Below, piece after piece: positions 1 to 6,259 of a stretch of DNA of 9,135 bases. The stretch is from the NCBI GenBank assembly GCA_031259095.1, contig JAIRLW010000135.1, positions 1 through 9,135 of the forward strand. The letters run 5' to 3'. Each line of letters starts with the position of its first letter. Position 1 is the stretch's first letter. This DNA is from Planctomycetaceae bacterium (GTDB lineage Bacteria; Planctomycetota; Planctomycetia; Pirellulales; Thermoguttaceae). The position numbers and the translations under genes are program-made. The notes under the pieces were generated by a model that was not told the DNA's origin, ran no database searches, and saw only the letters and a list, made by a program, of their open reading frames with translations.

Positions 1-3000
1 AGTTTTCGGAAAATTTCATGCGAAGGATTAAAAATCAAATTACGACCATTTTCTGAAATGGTGAATAATTCAACATTCTGCAACTCTGTAAGAGTCAACA
101 CATTTCCTTCTAAACCGTAAATATTGACTTCGGAAATTTTCAGTACATTATTATCATGATCCGCATCATTCCAACCATTCAAAAGATTATTAATTGTTAT
201 CGACTCAGCATTTTTTGATTCTGTTACATCATATATTGCTTGATTCTGTCCCGAAGTCTGAACCGGTAAATCATTCACACCTATAATATTAACAATGAGC
301 AAACCGGTTGATTGACAATTTACGTAATTATTATTTGAAACGGTATATTCAAATTGGAAACTCAATGTATCGCCGGCAGTCAGGAATTTAAAGAAATTCG
401 GCTGCGGAGTAAAGATGAAATCTCCTGTTTGTGAATCAAAAGAAACCTCGTATCTACCATTAAGATTATTCGGGTAACTATTTTCATTGAGTAAAATCTG
501 TTTCAATTCTGATATTTCAATCGAATAATTTTGTGTGTTACTAATTGTAATTGCATCGTTCAAATTATATCCGAAGGACGATTCGTCTTCTGTACCGGAA
601 ATAGTAATATTCTGAATTGTCGGCGCTGATTCTTCAAAGAAATGAACCTTAATATCTTTTGCTGCCGTTCCTCCGTTGTTGTCGCTTAGTGTAACGTTAA
701 TCATGTAATCGCCGGAATCAAGTTTATATTTGGCATCATTTGAAATCGAAATAATACCTGTAGCGTCAATCGAAAAACCACAATCCGTTGACGCCTGATC
801 AATACTGAATTTCCAATTTGTCCGATCATTCAGATCAGGATCGTTTGTTGTGAAACCGGGGTTAATTGATACGGATTCTGTTGAGTTCAATGCGAATGTA
901 AAACTATTTTTCGTACAATTTAATTTCGGCGCATTATTCGCACCATAAACACGGAACAAGACTTTTCCGATTGAATACTCTGCTCCGCTTGCATCACGTA
1001 CAAAAACAGGAACGGCAACATCGAGCCATTGACCTTTGCCAAGTTTTTTGTAACTTTGTGAATCCGACCAGAAAACAAGATTGCCCGAAGAATCAATATT
1101 GACGGAACCAAGTGAATCTGTTTCTAATGGATTCCCGTCGTTACCGCTCCATTTTTCGAAACTCGAAGTACCGGCAACAATAGAGTAAGCCTCTAAACCG
1201 TCCGGAAGCGTCCAACCGCTAAGAATTTCTGATTTTGATACGGTAATCTTTGAAACCGTACCGTTGTTTTCTGTTGCGTTAAATTTTCCGTTATCACCGA
1301 TAGTTTGGTTGTTTAGTCCGGTTGGAGTTGAAGCGGTTCCGGTGATTGTTAAGTCAATTGTTCCAATACCGGTCAAACCATATTGTGTATCGGTAATGGC
1401 GTATTGAAATTTCAGTTTGAGTGTTTCACCTTGTTTCAGATATTCAAAGTTTTTACCCGGAGTAAATACAAAGTTACCGTTTTCATCAAGGGACGCCGCT
1501 GTTGACAACGAAACGCCGTTTGGAAGTGTACCGTAACCGCTTGCGTTGACAATAGTTAATCCGGTCGTTTTGAATCCCGCTGTTCCGGAAACTTTCGGCG
1601 TAACGTTTCCCGTCTGTTGATTGGTTTCCGTTGTTGTTAAAACCAGAGGCGAAGCAACCGGTATTGCCAACGGCGTTAAATTAATTGTTAATGTTTTTGA
1701 AACAACTCCGCCGCTTGCGCTTTTTACAAAAATATCGACGGTAACAACTGAATTAACAGAACGGTTTTTGAGTTTTGACGTATCAATATTAAATGTTCCG
1801 TTTGTTGTATTGAATCCGGTAATGAGTCCGTTGACGGCAGTCGTTGAATTATCTTTAACGTTCGAAAAAGAATAAACGAAACCGGTTGCGTCTTTCCGGT
1901 CGGGATCTGTTACTGAAAATCCGGCATTGACCGGTTTAACCGGATTGTTCATATCGTTTGAATTTATTTGAAACGTTGTTTGTTTTTCCGTAACAACCGA
2001 TGGATTGTCTTTACCTTTCACTGTTATATTCAGCGTTCCGGTGTTCAGCGATTGTCCGTATTCGTCTTTAACGCCGTAAGACACGTTGATCGTTAACGTT
2101 TCATTTAATCCGAGTTCGTCGAAAAAGGAATCTGAAACCGTAAAAGTTATTCCGGTACCGGTCAATGACAAATATTGTTTCAAACTTGCAGGAGTGTATT
2201 TTGAATTAAGTGCAACATTGGAAGAGGACGCCGTCTGAATAACCGGATTGATAATCGATAACTTGGCTCCATGATCCGGATCACTCCATTTCGCCAGCAT
2301 TTCAGAAGTTTTAACCGTTCCCGAACCAGCAGTTTGATCGAATGTTAAATTGATCGGCGTTGAATCCTTCAATGTCGGTAACTCATTTTGACCCGTAACC
2401 GTAAACTCTGCCGCAAATGAATATTCGTTGCCATAAATATCTTGCGTAACAACCGGAACACTCACTGTTTTCGTTTCGCCATGAGCCAGTTGTTGAATAA
2501 AACTCGAACTCGGCGCGAACGTCAAAGAGCCGTCAGTTTTTAGCGTAATCGTTCCCTGTCCACTCGGCAAGGTCTTACTTTGACCGGCTTGAAGTGTCTG
2601 TCCGGCAACACTTTGAACCCGATGATTCGATGGAACCGTAATATTACCGTTACCGCTGTCCTGAATTGTTTCCGGTACAGGATCGTTTTTTGCAACGTTA
2701 TAAGAATTAACACTTCCCGATGCCGAACCGGCATTTTGTTTCGCAATCGCGTTGTCGGTCAAATCAATTTTACCATCGCCGTTTACATCCACTTCAGGAT
2801 AATATTTGACAATCGGTATCGCCGAAGCCGCACCCGCATAACTGGTGTTCGCCAGAAGACCGTTATAATAAGCAACTCGATTCGCCCAACTTCCGGGCTG
2901 TTGTTGTTGCGCAATCGCCGCCATCACCAAAAGGTCCAAACCGGATTTGATCGGACTATCCTGTGAAATAACAAACGTAAAATTGCCCTTGCCGCCGTCA

Positions 3001-3407
3001 GCCGAAACAAAAATCGAATAAGAACCCGTCGCCAACATCGCCGAAGCGCTACTTGACGTTGTGCCATTCGCAATGTCCGATAACACCACCAATTGACCGT
3101 TTGACCGATTGATCAATCGAAGTTGCGCAGGATCAAGCGTGCTGCCGCTTGACCGTTGAACCGTAAAATCAAATTTCGTTGCCGTATTCCCATTCGTTGT
3201 CAGATCAAACTGAATCTCTGCCGGATTATTCGGTTGAGCATAAGCGGTTACCGGTCCTAACACGTTCACCGCAAGAAGTTCACGCGATTCCAACGTCTCA
3301 AACTGCGCCAAACGCCGCGATTGCCAACCGCGCGGTCGAGATTTTTGTTGCGGAATAATACCATTCAACAGTTTCTTCAAACGCTTCAAATTTCCTAAAA
3401 AATTCAT
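1..3407 (-). CDS. Large LEPR-XLL surface protein with dockerin-like loop and VCBS/cadherin-like repeats (C-terminus cut by window edge)
   Basis: An open frame runs without a stop from the ATG at 3407 to base 1, giving about 1135 residues with the C-terminus missing. The N-terminus has no classical signal peptide but is basic and carries FETLESRELLA at residues 36-46, the LEPR-XLL type leader of planctomycete surface proteins. Residues about 49-149 look like an all-beta domain. Residues 207-218 (DVNGDGKIDLTD) form one complete EF-hand/dockerin-type calcium loop, with acidic or Asn side chains at positions 1, 3, 5, 9 and 12; no second copy follows. From about 268 onward come VCBS/cadherin-like units, recognised by D-G-S/N-F-x-F-T/A-P, then a G-E/D-T turn, then a strand ending near N-D/E-x-P: about 268-344, 641-690 and 991-1046. 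A W-x-D-x-D-H motif recurs at W374 and W1079. A likely role is an extracellular structural or adhesive protein; the ligand is unknown. The start is supported by an AGAGAGAGA purine run just upstream. Confidence 0.92.
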   Translation of the reverse strand, partial: MNFLGNLKRLKKLLNGIIPQQKSRPRGWQSRRLAQFETLESRELLAVNVLGPVTAYAQPNNPAEIQFDLTTNGNTATKFDFTVQRSSGSTLDPAQLRLINRSNGQLVVLSDIANGTTSSSASAMLATGSYSIFVSADGGKGNFTFVISQDSPIKSGLDLLVMAAIAQQQQPGSWANRVAYYNGLLANTSYAGAASAIPIVKYYPEVDVNGDGKIDLTDNAIAKQNAGSASGSVNSYNVAKNDPVPETIQDSGNGNITVPSNHRVQSVAGQTLQAGQSKTLPSGQGTITLKTDGSLTFAPSSSFIQQLAHGETKTVSVPVVTQDIYGNEYSFAAEFTVTGQNELPTLKDSTPINLTFDQTAGSGTVKTSEMLAKWSDPDHGAKLSIINPVIQTASSSNVALNSKYTPASLKQYLSLTGTGITFTVSDSFFDELGLNETLTINVSYGVKDEYGQSLNTGTLNITVKGKDNPSVVTEKQTTFQINSNDMNNPVKPVNAGFSVTDPDRKDATGFVYSFSNVKDNSTTAVNGLITGFNTTNGTFNIDTSKLKNRSVNSVVTVDIFVKSASGGVVSKTLTINLTPLAIPVASPLVLTTTETNQQTGNVTPKVSGTAGFKTTGLTIVNASGYGTLPNGVSLSTAASLDENGNFVFTPGKNFEYLKQGETLKLKFQYAITDTQYGLTGIGTIDLTITGTASTPTGLNNQTIGDNGKFNATENNGTVSKITVSKSEILSGWTLPDGLEAYSIVAGTSSFEKWSGNDGNPLETDSLGSVNIDSSGNLVFWSDSQSYKKLGKGQWLDVAVPVFVRDASGAEYSIGKVLFRVYGANNAPKLNCTKNSFTFALNSTESVSINPGFTTNDPDLNDRTNWKFSIDQASTDCGFSIDATGIISISNDAKYKLDSGDYMINVTLSDNNGGTAAKDIKVHFFEESAPTIQNITISGTEDESSFGYNLNDAITISNTQNYSIEISELKQILLNENSYPNNLNGRYEVSFDSQTGDFIFTPQPNFFKFLTAGDTLSFQFEYTVSNNNYVNCQSTGLLIVNIIGVNDLPVQTSGQNQAIYDVTESKNAESITINNLLNGWNDADHDNNVLKISEVNIYGLEGNVLTLTELQNVELFTISENGRNLIFNPSHEIFRK

Positions 3408-3410
3408 TTT

Positions 3411-3419
3411 TCTCTCTCT
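3411..3419 (-). promoter_or_regulatory. Purine-rich ribosome binding site of the large surface protein gene
   Basis: On the minus strand an AGAGAGAGA run lies three bases before the ATG at 3407. It is not a perfect GGAGG, but it is the only purine-rich site here and it agrees with the LEPR-XLL reading of the N-terminus, so it supports this start. Confidence 0.5.
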
Positions 3420-3577
3420 TCGTTTAACGCAACAGCAAAATTTTTACGGTTGCCTTCGGAAAAACAGTTACGCCGGATAACCGACGGGAATCCGGTTAAT
3501 TCGTCAAAGTCAAAAAATAAACGAATCAAACCAACAAACGAAGAATAGTTATTTCGCCCCTTTCACTCAAGACTATC

Positions 3578-3595
3578 TTTTCAATATTTTGAAAA
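3578..3595. repeat. Perfect AT-rich hairpin (7-bp stem, 4-base loop)
   Basis: TTTTCAA and TTGAAAA are exact reverse complements separated by TATT. It lies about 170 bases upstream of the large surface protein gene. It could be an operator or a weak transcript hairpin; the low GC content and lack of a T-run on the transcribed strand argue against an intrinsic terminator. Confidence 0.4.
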
Positions 3596-3672
3596 AATTT
3601 CCCGTCATCGATAAAACATTCGTTAATTTGGGAAATCTGGGAAAAATGCGAAAGAAATTAGAAACTGTCATT

Positions 3673-3719
3673 TCACGTTAAGCACAAAATACGTGAGATT
3701 ATTAACATAAACAATTGTT
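3673..3719. repeat. Inverted repeat TCACGT-N12-ACGTGA followed by palindrome AACAATTGTT
   Basis: The 6-bp arms at 3673-3678 and 3691-3696 are perfect, and a 10-bp palindrome follows at 3710-3719. Two dyad-symmetric sites within 50 bases upstream of a gene are the shape expected of regulator binding sites, but no known consensus is matched. Confidence 0.35.
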
Positions 3720-3821
3720 CCCCAAATTCGGAAATAATCAGAAATTGCTTACCAGTCAACGTATCACAAACCACTAGAACGGTTTACGAAAGAGTAAAAT
3801 CTATAACCAATCGCTTGCGTT

Positions 3822-3853
3822 ACTATTTACTATTCACTATCAACTATTAACTA
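3822..3853. repeat. Heptanucleotide tandem repeat across the Nudix stop codon
   Basis: Four 7-base units starting ACTAT (ACTATTT, ACTATTC, ACTATCA, ACTATTA) plus a partial ACTA follow each other without gaps. On the minus strand the unit begins TAGT, so the array supplies stop codons in all frames. The Nudix stop codon (3840-3842) and its last few codons lie within it. Similar degenerate heptamer arrays occur at gene ends in several bacterial groups; their function is unclear. Confidence 0.7.
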
Positions 3854-4346
3854 ATTTCAGCCAATACAGTCCAATAATTGTTTTGGCGTCTTTGATTTCG
3901 CCGTCGGTAATCATTTTAAGCGCTTGCGGCAGATCAAGAATTAGAGTTTCAATTTTTTCGCCGTCTTCCATTGCCGTCGGACCAGGAATTAAATCGGTTG
4001 CTTTGAAAAGATGCATCTCCTCACAAACAAAACCGGGTGACGCAAAAAATGTCATAACCGAAGTCATTGTTTTTGCCGTATAACCGGTTTCCTCAATTAA
4101 TTCACGGCGTGCAGTTGCCATCGGCAATTCATTAGGTTCCAAAGTTCCCGCCGGAAGTTCGATGAGTGTTGCGTCAACAGCAACTCGGTGTTGCCGAATC
4201 AACACAATACGGTTGTCATCAAGAATCGGCAATATGACCACCGCACCAGGATGAATCACAATATGCCGTTCCAACGACGTACCGCTCCGACCAGTAATCA
4301 TCTTTTTGACAACTTTGAAAATCCGGCTCGTAAATAGTGTTTCCAT
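3840..4346 (-). CDS. Nudix hydrolase, ADP-ribose pyrophosphatase type (NudF-like)
   Basis: This is a 168-residue enzyme expected to hydrolyse ADP-ribose to AMP and ribose-5-phosphate in the cytoplasm, a housekeeping step in NAD turnover. The complete Nudix box GX5EX7REUXEEXGU is present at residues 67-89 counted from this start, with RELIEETGY at its end carrying the metal-binding glutamates. It is preceded by the ELPAG strand-turn. A proline in SPGF sits 16 residues after the box glycine, the spacing known as a marker of ADP-ribose pyrophosphatases. I chose the ATG at 4346 because METLFTSRIFKVV begins the family fold; the frame stays open to a TTG at 4445, but that extension is low-complexity, basic and polar. 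No Shine-Dalgarno site is visible. The C-terminus runs into the heptamer repeat. Other ADP-sugar substrates are possible. Confidence 0.93.
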   Translation of the reverse strand: METLFTSRIFKVVKKMITGRSGTSLERHIVIHPGAVVILPILDDNRIVLIRQHRVAVDATLIELPAGTLEPNELPMATARRELIEETGYTAKTMTSVMTFFASPGFVCEEMHLFKATDLIPGPTAMEDGEKIETLILDLPQALKMITDGEIKDAKTIIGLYWLKLVNS

Positions 4347-4494
4347 AAAAGTGGTTTGTGATTTAGGGTTTGTGTTAGATACCTTAGTCCTTTTACAATT
4401 CGGTTTTTGTTCTCGAAAGGTAGGTTGCTTTTCGCTGAAAGGCAATATCGGCGATAGCCGGCTTTGCTCTTGATTGCCCGCGTGAAGTATGTCG

Positions 4495-4519
4495 TTATTG
4501 TTAATATTAATTACAATAA
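4495..4519. repeat. AT-rich inverted repeat at the 3' end of hicA
   Basis: TTATTGT (4495-4501) and ACAATAA (4513-4519) are exact reverse complements with an 11-base AT-only loop containing TAATATTA. The arms span the hicA stop codon (4511-4513). A weak transcript hairpin is possible, but it has no GC content in the stem beyond one pair. Confidence 0.35.
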
Positions 4520-4729
4520 TTTTAAAAATTCTTCCAATTCCATTCCTGCCTGAACTAAAATACTTTTTAATGTTCCACGGGCAACAGTATTGTGCATTGG
4601 AATAACAATAGTACGATATCCGTTTGTATATTTTGCGTGACTCCCTTTTTGACTTTTGAAAATAAATCCCTTCTTTGATAATGCGGAGATAATTTCATTG
4701 GGTCTCAGTATTGGATATTTATCACTCAT
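4511..4729 (-). CDS. hicA: HicA-family mRNA interferase toxin
   Basis: A 72-residue protein with the features of HicA, the double-stranded RNA-binding-fold toxin that cleaves mRNA and stops growth when not bound by HicB. The N-terminal part (LRPNEIISALSKKGFIF) is the first helix and strand; QKGSHAKY at residues 28-34 holds the catalytic histidine H31; IVIPMHN at 41-47 and the following GTLKSIL-QAGM helix complete the family pattern. Length is normal for the family (60-80 residues). Its ATG overlaps the last base of the hicB stop codon (TAATG), so the two are translationally coupled, antitoxin first. All key residues are intact, so the toxin should be active. Confidence 0.92.
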   Translation of the reverse strand: MSDKYPILRPNEIISALSKKGFIFKSQKGSHAKYTNGYRTIVIPMHNTVARGTLKSILVQAGMELEEFLKLL

Positions 4730-4944
4730 TATATTGCCATTTCTAAAGTAGTGATATAAATTGGTTCATTGTTAATTGATTTTAATTCTTCTTTTTCGTC
4801 TTCATAATATAATGTTATTGCTTCTTTTAAGTTGGCGATGGCTTCGTCAATCTTTTTTCCTTGTGAAGCAATATTATTTTCAAGACAGGTTGCAACAAAC
4901 CATTCTTCTTCCTGCCTGATTATTATGGTACCTCTAAAATTCAT
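4729..4944 (-). CDS. hicB: HicB-family antitoxin
   Basis: A 71-residue antitoxin of the short HicB type: a partially degraded RNase H-like fold of about 70 residues that binds and blocks HicA. The FRGTIIIRQEEEWFVATCLENNIASQGKKIDEAIANL pattern, spread over the first 40 residues, matches the family core (strand, acidic turn, FVA-C-E, then S-G and the EA-NL-EA helix). There is no room for a C-terminal HTH or ribbon-helix-helix domain, so autoregulation, if any, must work differently. I chose the second ATG (4944) because GGAG lies six bases upstream of it; the first ATG at 4956 has no such site and overlaps GGAG itself. The gene starts only 32 bases after the end of the DUF3299-like gene, so it may share that transcript. 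Confidence 0.88.
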   Translation of the reverse strand: MNFRGTIIIRQEEEWFVATCLENNIASQGKKIDEAIANLKEAITLYYEDEKEELKSINNEPIYITTLEMAI

Positions 4945-4950
4945 TTTGAT

Positions 4951-4954
4951 CTCC
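4951..4954 (-). promoter_or_regulatory. Ribosome binding site deciding the hicB start
   Basis: On the minus strand GGAG precedes the ATG at 4944 with a six-base spacer. Because the alternative ATG at 4956 overlaps this same GGAG, the downstream ATG is the better start. Confidence 0.65.
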
Positions 4955-4976
4955 ATAAAATTCGTAACAAACTTGT

Positions 4977-5663
4977 TTAACGGAACAAATCCGCTTCGAT
5001 ATGGTAGGGCAATTCTCCGTAACGAAATTCCGGATTAATGTACAATTCGCCGCCGATGTGAACTGCCCGTGTTCGGTACGGAACCCGTAAATCGCCAACA
5101 CAGTGAACGCTGATCATATCAAACGGATTCTGTTCAGGAGAACAAAATTTACAATGGGCAACCGTTCGAACCAACATGAAATTTTCAATTCCGGCGAGTT
5201 GCCGTCCCGGATACATAAACCCGCGAAGATAAATTTTTCGATGATCTTTAGCAATAGCCAAAATATGTTCCGGTAATTTATTTGTTTTGGGATCCGGGCG
5301 GAGGTCTAAAAAATTGACGACTTCATAACCGTAAGGAATACTGAAATAATAATTCCAAATTCCCCAACCGGCAGCACCCAGTCCAAGTACCAGCGAAAAG
5401 ACAATACCTGCCAATGCAAAATTCCGACCTGCGTAATCGAAGGGACACGATAAAATCCGATAAAGTCCGAGCAAACCGCAAATCGCACCAAGTAACGGGC
5501 AAATCATAAACCAACTGCTCAAAAGCATCAACGGCGTAAAAAGTGAGAAAATAAACGCAATTACCGCCAACACACTAATTGCACGATAACCAACCGTAAT
5601 TCCGGTTGAACCGATCTCCTCTTTGGAAACCGTACTCAATGATTGATCAAATTCTTGTGACAT
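4977..5663 (-). CDS. Three-helix membrane protein with DUF3299-like C-terminal domain
   Basis: A 228-residue protein. The N-terminal part is DUF4190-like, with three hydrophobic helices at about 27-48, 50-70 and 82-107. The C-terminal part (about 140-228) contains LRGFMYP, F-LVR, an H-C-x2-C cluster (H170, C171, C174), PEQNP and DMISV, and ends in HIEADLFR. This order matches the DUF3299 pattern (GF-x-P, FLLV, C-x-x-C/P, N-x-I-x-V) and a planctomycete membrane-protein type ending in YxLEADxxR. Function is not established; the HCxxC cluster could bind metal or be redox active. I chose the ATG at 5663: the frame is open to an ATG at 5780, but that extension would overlap the upstream gene and be encoded largely by the pentamer repeat. 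No Shine-Dalgarno site is visible. In gammaproteobacteria DUF3299 proteins are, as I recall, encoded with FtsX-type permeases in zinc-related operons; a similar permease lies at 7816-9126 here. Confidence 0.8.
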   Translation of the reverse strand: MSQEFDQSLSTVSKEEIGSTGITVGYRAISVLAVIAFIFSLFTPLMLLSSWFMICPLLGAICGLLGLYRILSCPFDYAGRNFALAGIVFSLVLGLGAAGWGIWNYYFSIPYGYEVVNFLDLRPDPKTNKLPEHILAIAKDHRKIYLRGFMYPGRQLAGIENFMLVRTVAHCKFCSPEQNPFDMISVHCVGDLRVPYRTRAVHIGGELYINPEFRYGELPYHIEADLFR

Positions 5664-5670
5664 AATTTTG

Positions 5671-5725
5671 TAAAATGAAATGAAATAAAATAAAACAAGA
5701 TAAAACGAAATAAAACAAAACGAAA
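5671..5725. repeat. Pentanucleotide-phased repeat upstream of the DUF3299-like gene
   Basis: Eleven consecutive 5-base units fit the pattern YRARA on the plus strand (for example TAAAA, TGAAA, CAAAA, CGAAA), with only small substitutions and no break in phase. On the minus strand this is a T-rich leader (units such as TTTCG and TTTTA) ending eight bases before the ATG at 5663. It lies in the 79-base spacer after the nuclease-like gene. It could affect translation or transcription of the membrane protein gene by slippage; the degeneracy suggests slow or past slippage. Confidence 0.75.
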
Positions 5726-5727
5726 CG

Positions 5728-5733
5728 ATTATA
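5728..5733 (-). promoter_or_regulatory. Candidate -10 box upstream of the DUF3299-like gene
   Basis: The minus strand reads TATAAT here, a perfect -10 consensus just after the stop codon of the nuclease-like gene and just before the pentamer repeat. No convincing -35 box is found 16-18 bases upstream. If used, transcription would start inside the repeat and could drive the DUF3299-like gene and hicBA separately from the ATPase operon. Confidence 0.3.
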
Positions 5734-5742
5734 TTTATACTT

Positions 5743-6258
5743 TCAATTTCCTTTGTATCGGGAATGAGAAGGATAACCATTTTTATCGCTTTCTTCCTCT
5801 ATCAAACGGCTTTGGTAAAAAAGTGTACATTGATATTTTTTCACAAATTGTTCTTTTAATTTGTTCAATTGAACATTCGGTTTCGGAACTTTTGACAATA
5901 CAATACGGGCATGTAATATAGAACCTTTTAAATTATTATTAAGACTTTCAATCGTTGCTAAAATTTGTTCACACGCATGAGTCAAATCGGAACCTTTCAA
6001 CTCAATAAAAATCGAATGATAATGAGTTATTTTATTTATTTTCGTATAATTAAGTAACAAATAATCGCATTTCAATGTATTTTGATCGGAAATCAGACCG
6101 CCATCAACTTGTAATCGCAGGAATTTTTCACCACTTTTATATTTGTAAATATATTTTGATGCTTTCTCTTCACAAACAATCGTTCCGCCTTTGGAACTTT
6201 GATAGATTGTTGTATAAGGTTTATCCTGATGCTGAATAATAAAATTCTGAAACGACAT
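5743..6258 (-). CDS. PD-(D/E)XK nuclease-like protein paired with AAA ATPase
   Basis: A 171-residue soluble protein not closely matched to a named gene. Its core reads as a PD-(D/E)XK nuclease fold: a strand with KCDYLLLNY (D65), then SIFIELKGSDLTHACEQI, giving the E86-L87-K88 catalytic triplet, and a following helix with Q98. This D...ExK order with a helix after it is the hallmark of the fold, and the later ARIVLSKVPKPN stretch is a further strand plus turn that I associate with a widespread family of ELKGSD-type small proteins. D65, E86 and K88 are all present, so activity is plausible. No DNA-binding or membrane domain is visible. The ATG is one base after the stop of the ATPase gene, so the two are almost certainly co-translated and probably act together, the ATPase as sensor or loader and this protein as effector. 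By eye its codons are very A/T rich. The fold assignment rests on motifs only. Confidence 0.85.
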   Translation of the reverse strand: MSFQNFIIQHQDKPYTTIYQSSKGGTIVCEEKASKYIYKYKSGEKFLRLQVDGGLISDQNTLKCDYLLLNYTKINKITHYHSIFIELKGSDLTHACEQILATIESLNNNLKGSILHARIVLSKVPKPNVQLNKLKEQFVKKYQCTLFYQSRLIEEESDKNGYPSHSRYKGN

Positions 6259-6259
6259 A

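Larger units (their letters stand above)
3408..3839. other. Intergenic region with several inverted repeats, no gene seen
   Basis: These 432 bases separate the Nudix gene from the large surface protein gene. I see no credible ORF, tRNA or rRNA. The region holds four short inverted repeats: CCGGAT/ATCCGG (3473-3478 with 3490-3495), TTTTCAA/TTGAAAA (3578-3584 with 3589-3595), TCACGT/ACGTGA (3673-3678 with 3691-3696) and the palindrome AACAATTGTT (3710-3719). The promoter of the surface protein gene is probably here, but no good -35/-10 pair is visible. None of the hairpins is followed by a clear T-run on the minus strand, so no intrinsic terminator can be called. Confidence 0.6.

Noticed and set aside
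1621..1875. Plus-strand open frame of 84 codons
   Set aside because: It is antisense to the VCBS-like repeat region; its valine/threonine-rich composition follows from the repeats on the other strand.
2580..2966. Plus-strand open frame of 128 codons
   Set aside because: It lies wholly inside the continuous minus-strand frame of the large surface protein and has no recognisable domain or ribosome site.
3650..3681. Tiny plus-strand ORF starting ATGCGAAAG
   Set aside because: It has about ten codons, no ribosome site and no supporting context.
4347..4445. N-terminal extension of the Nudix hydrolase to a TTG start
   Set aside because: The extra 33 residues are polar, basic and low in complexity, and the ATG at 4346 begins the recognisable family fold.
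5671..5725. CRISPR-like array
   Set aside because: The period is only five bases with no spacers; this is a simple phased repeat.
5664..5780. N-terminal extension of the DUF3299-like protein to an ATG at 5780
   Set aside because: It would overlap the nuclease-like gene by 38 bases, and most of its hydrophobic segment is simply the translated pentamer repeat. The ATG at 5663 gives a normal N-terminus.
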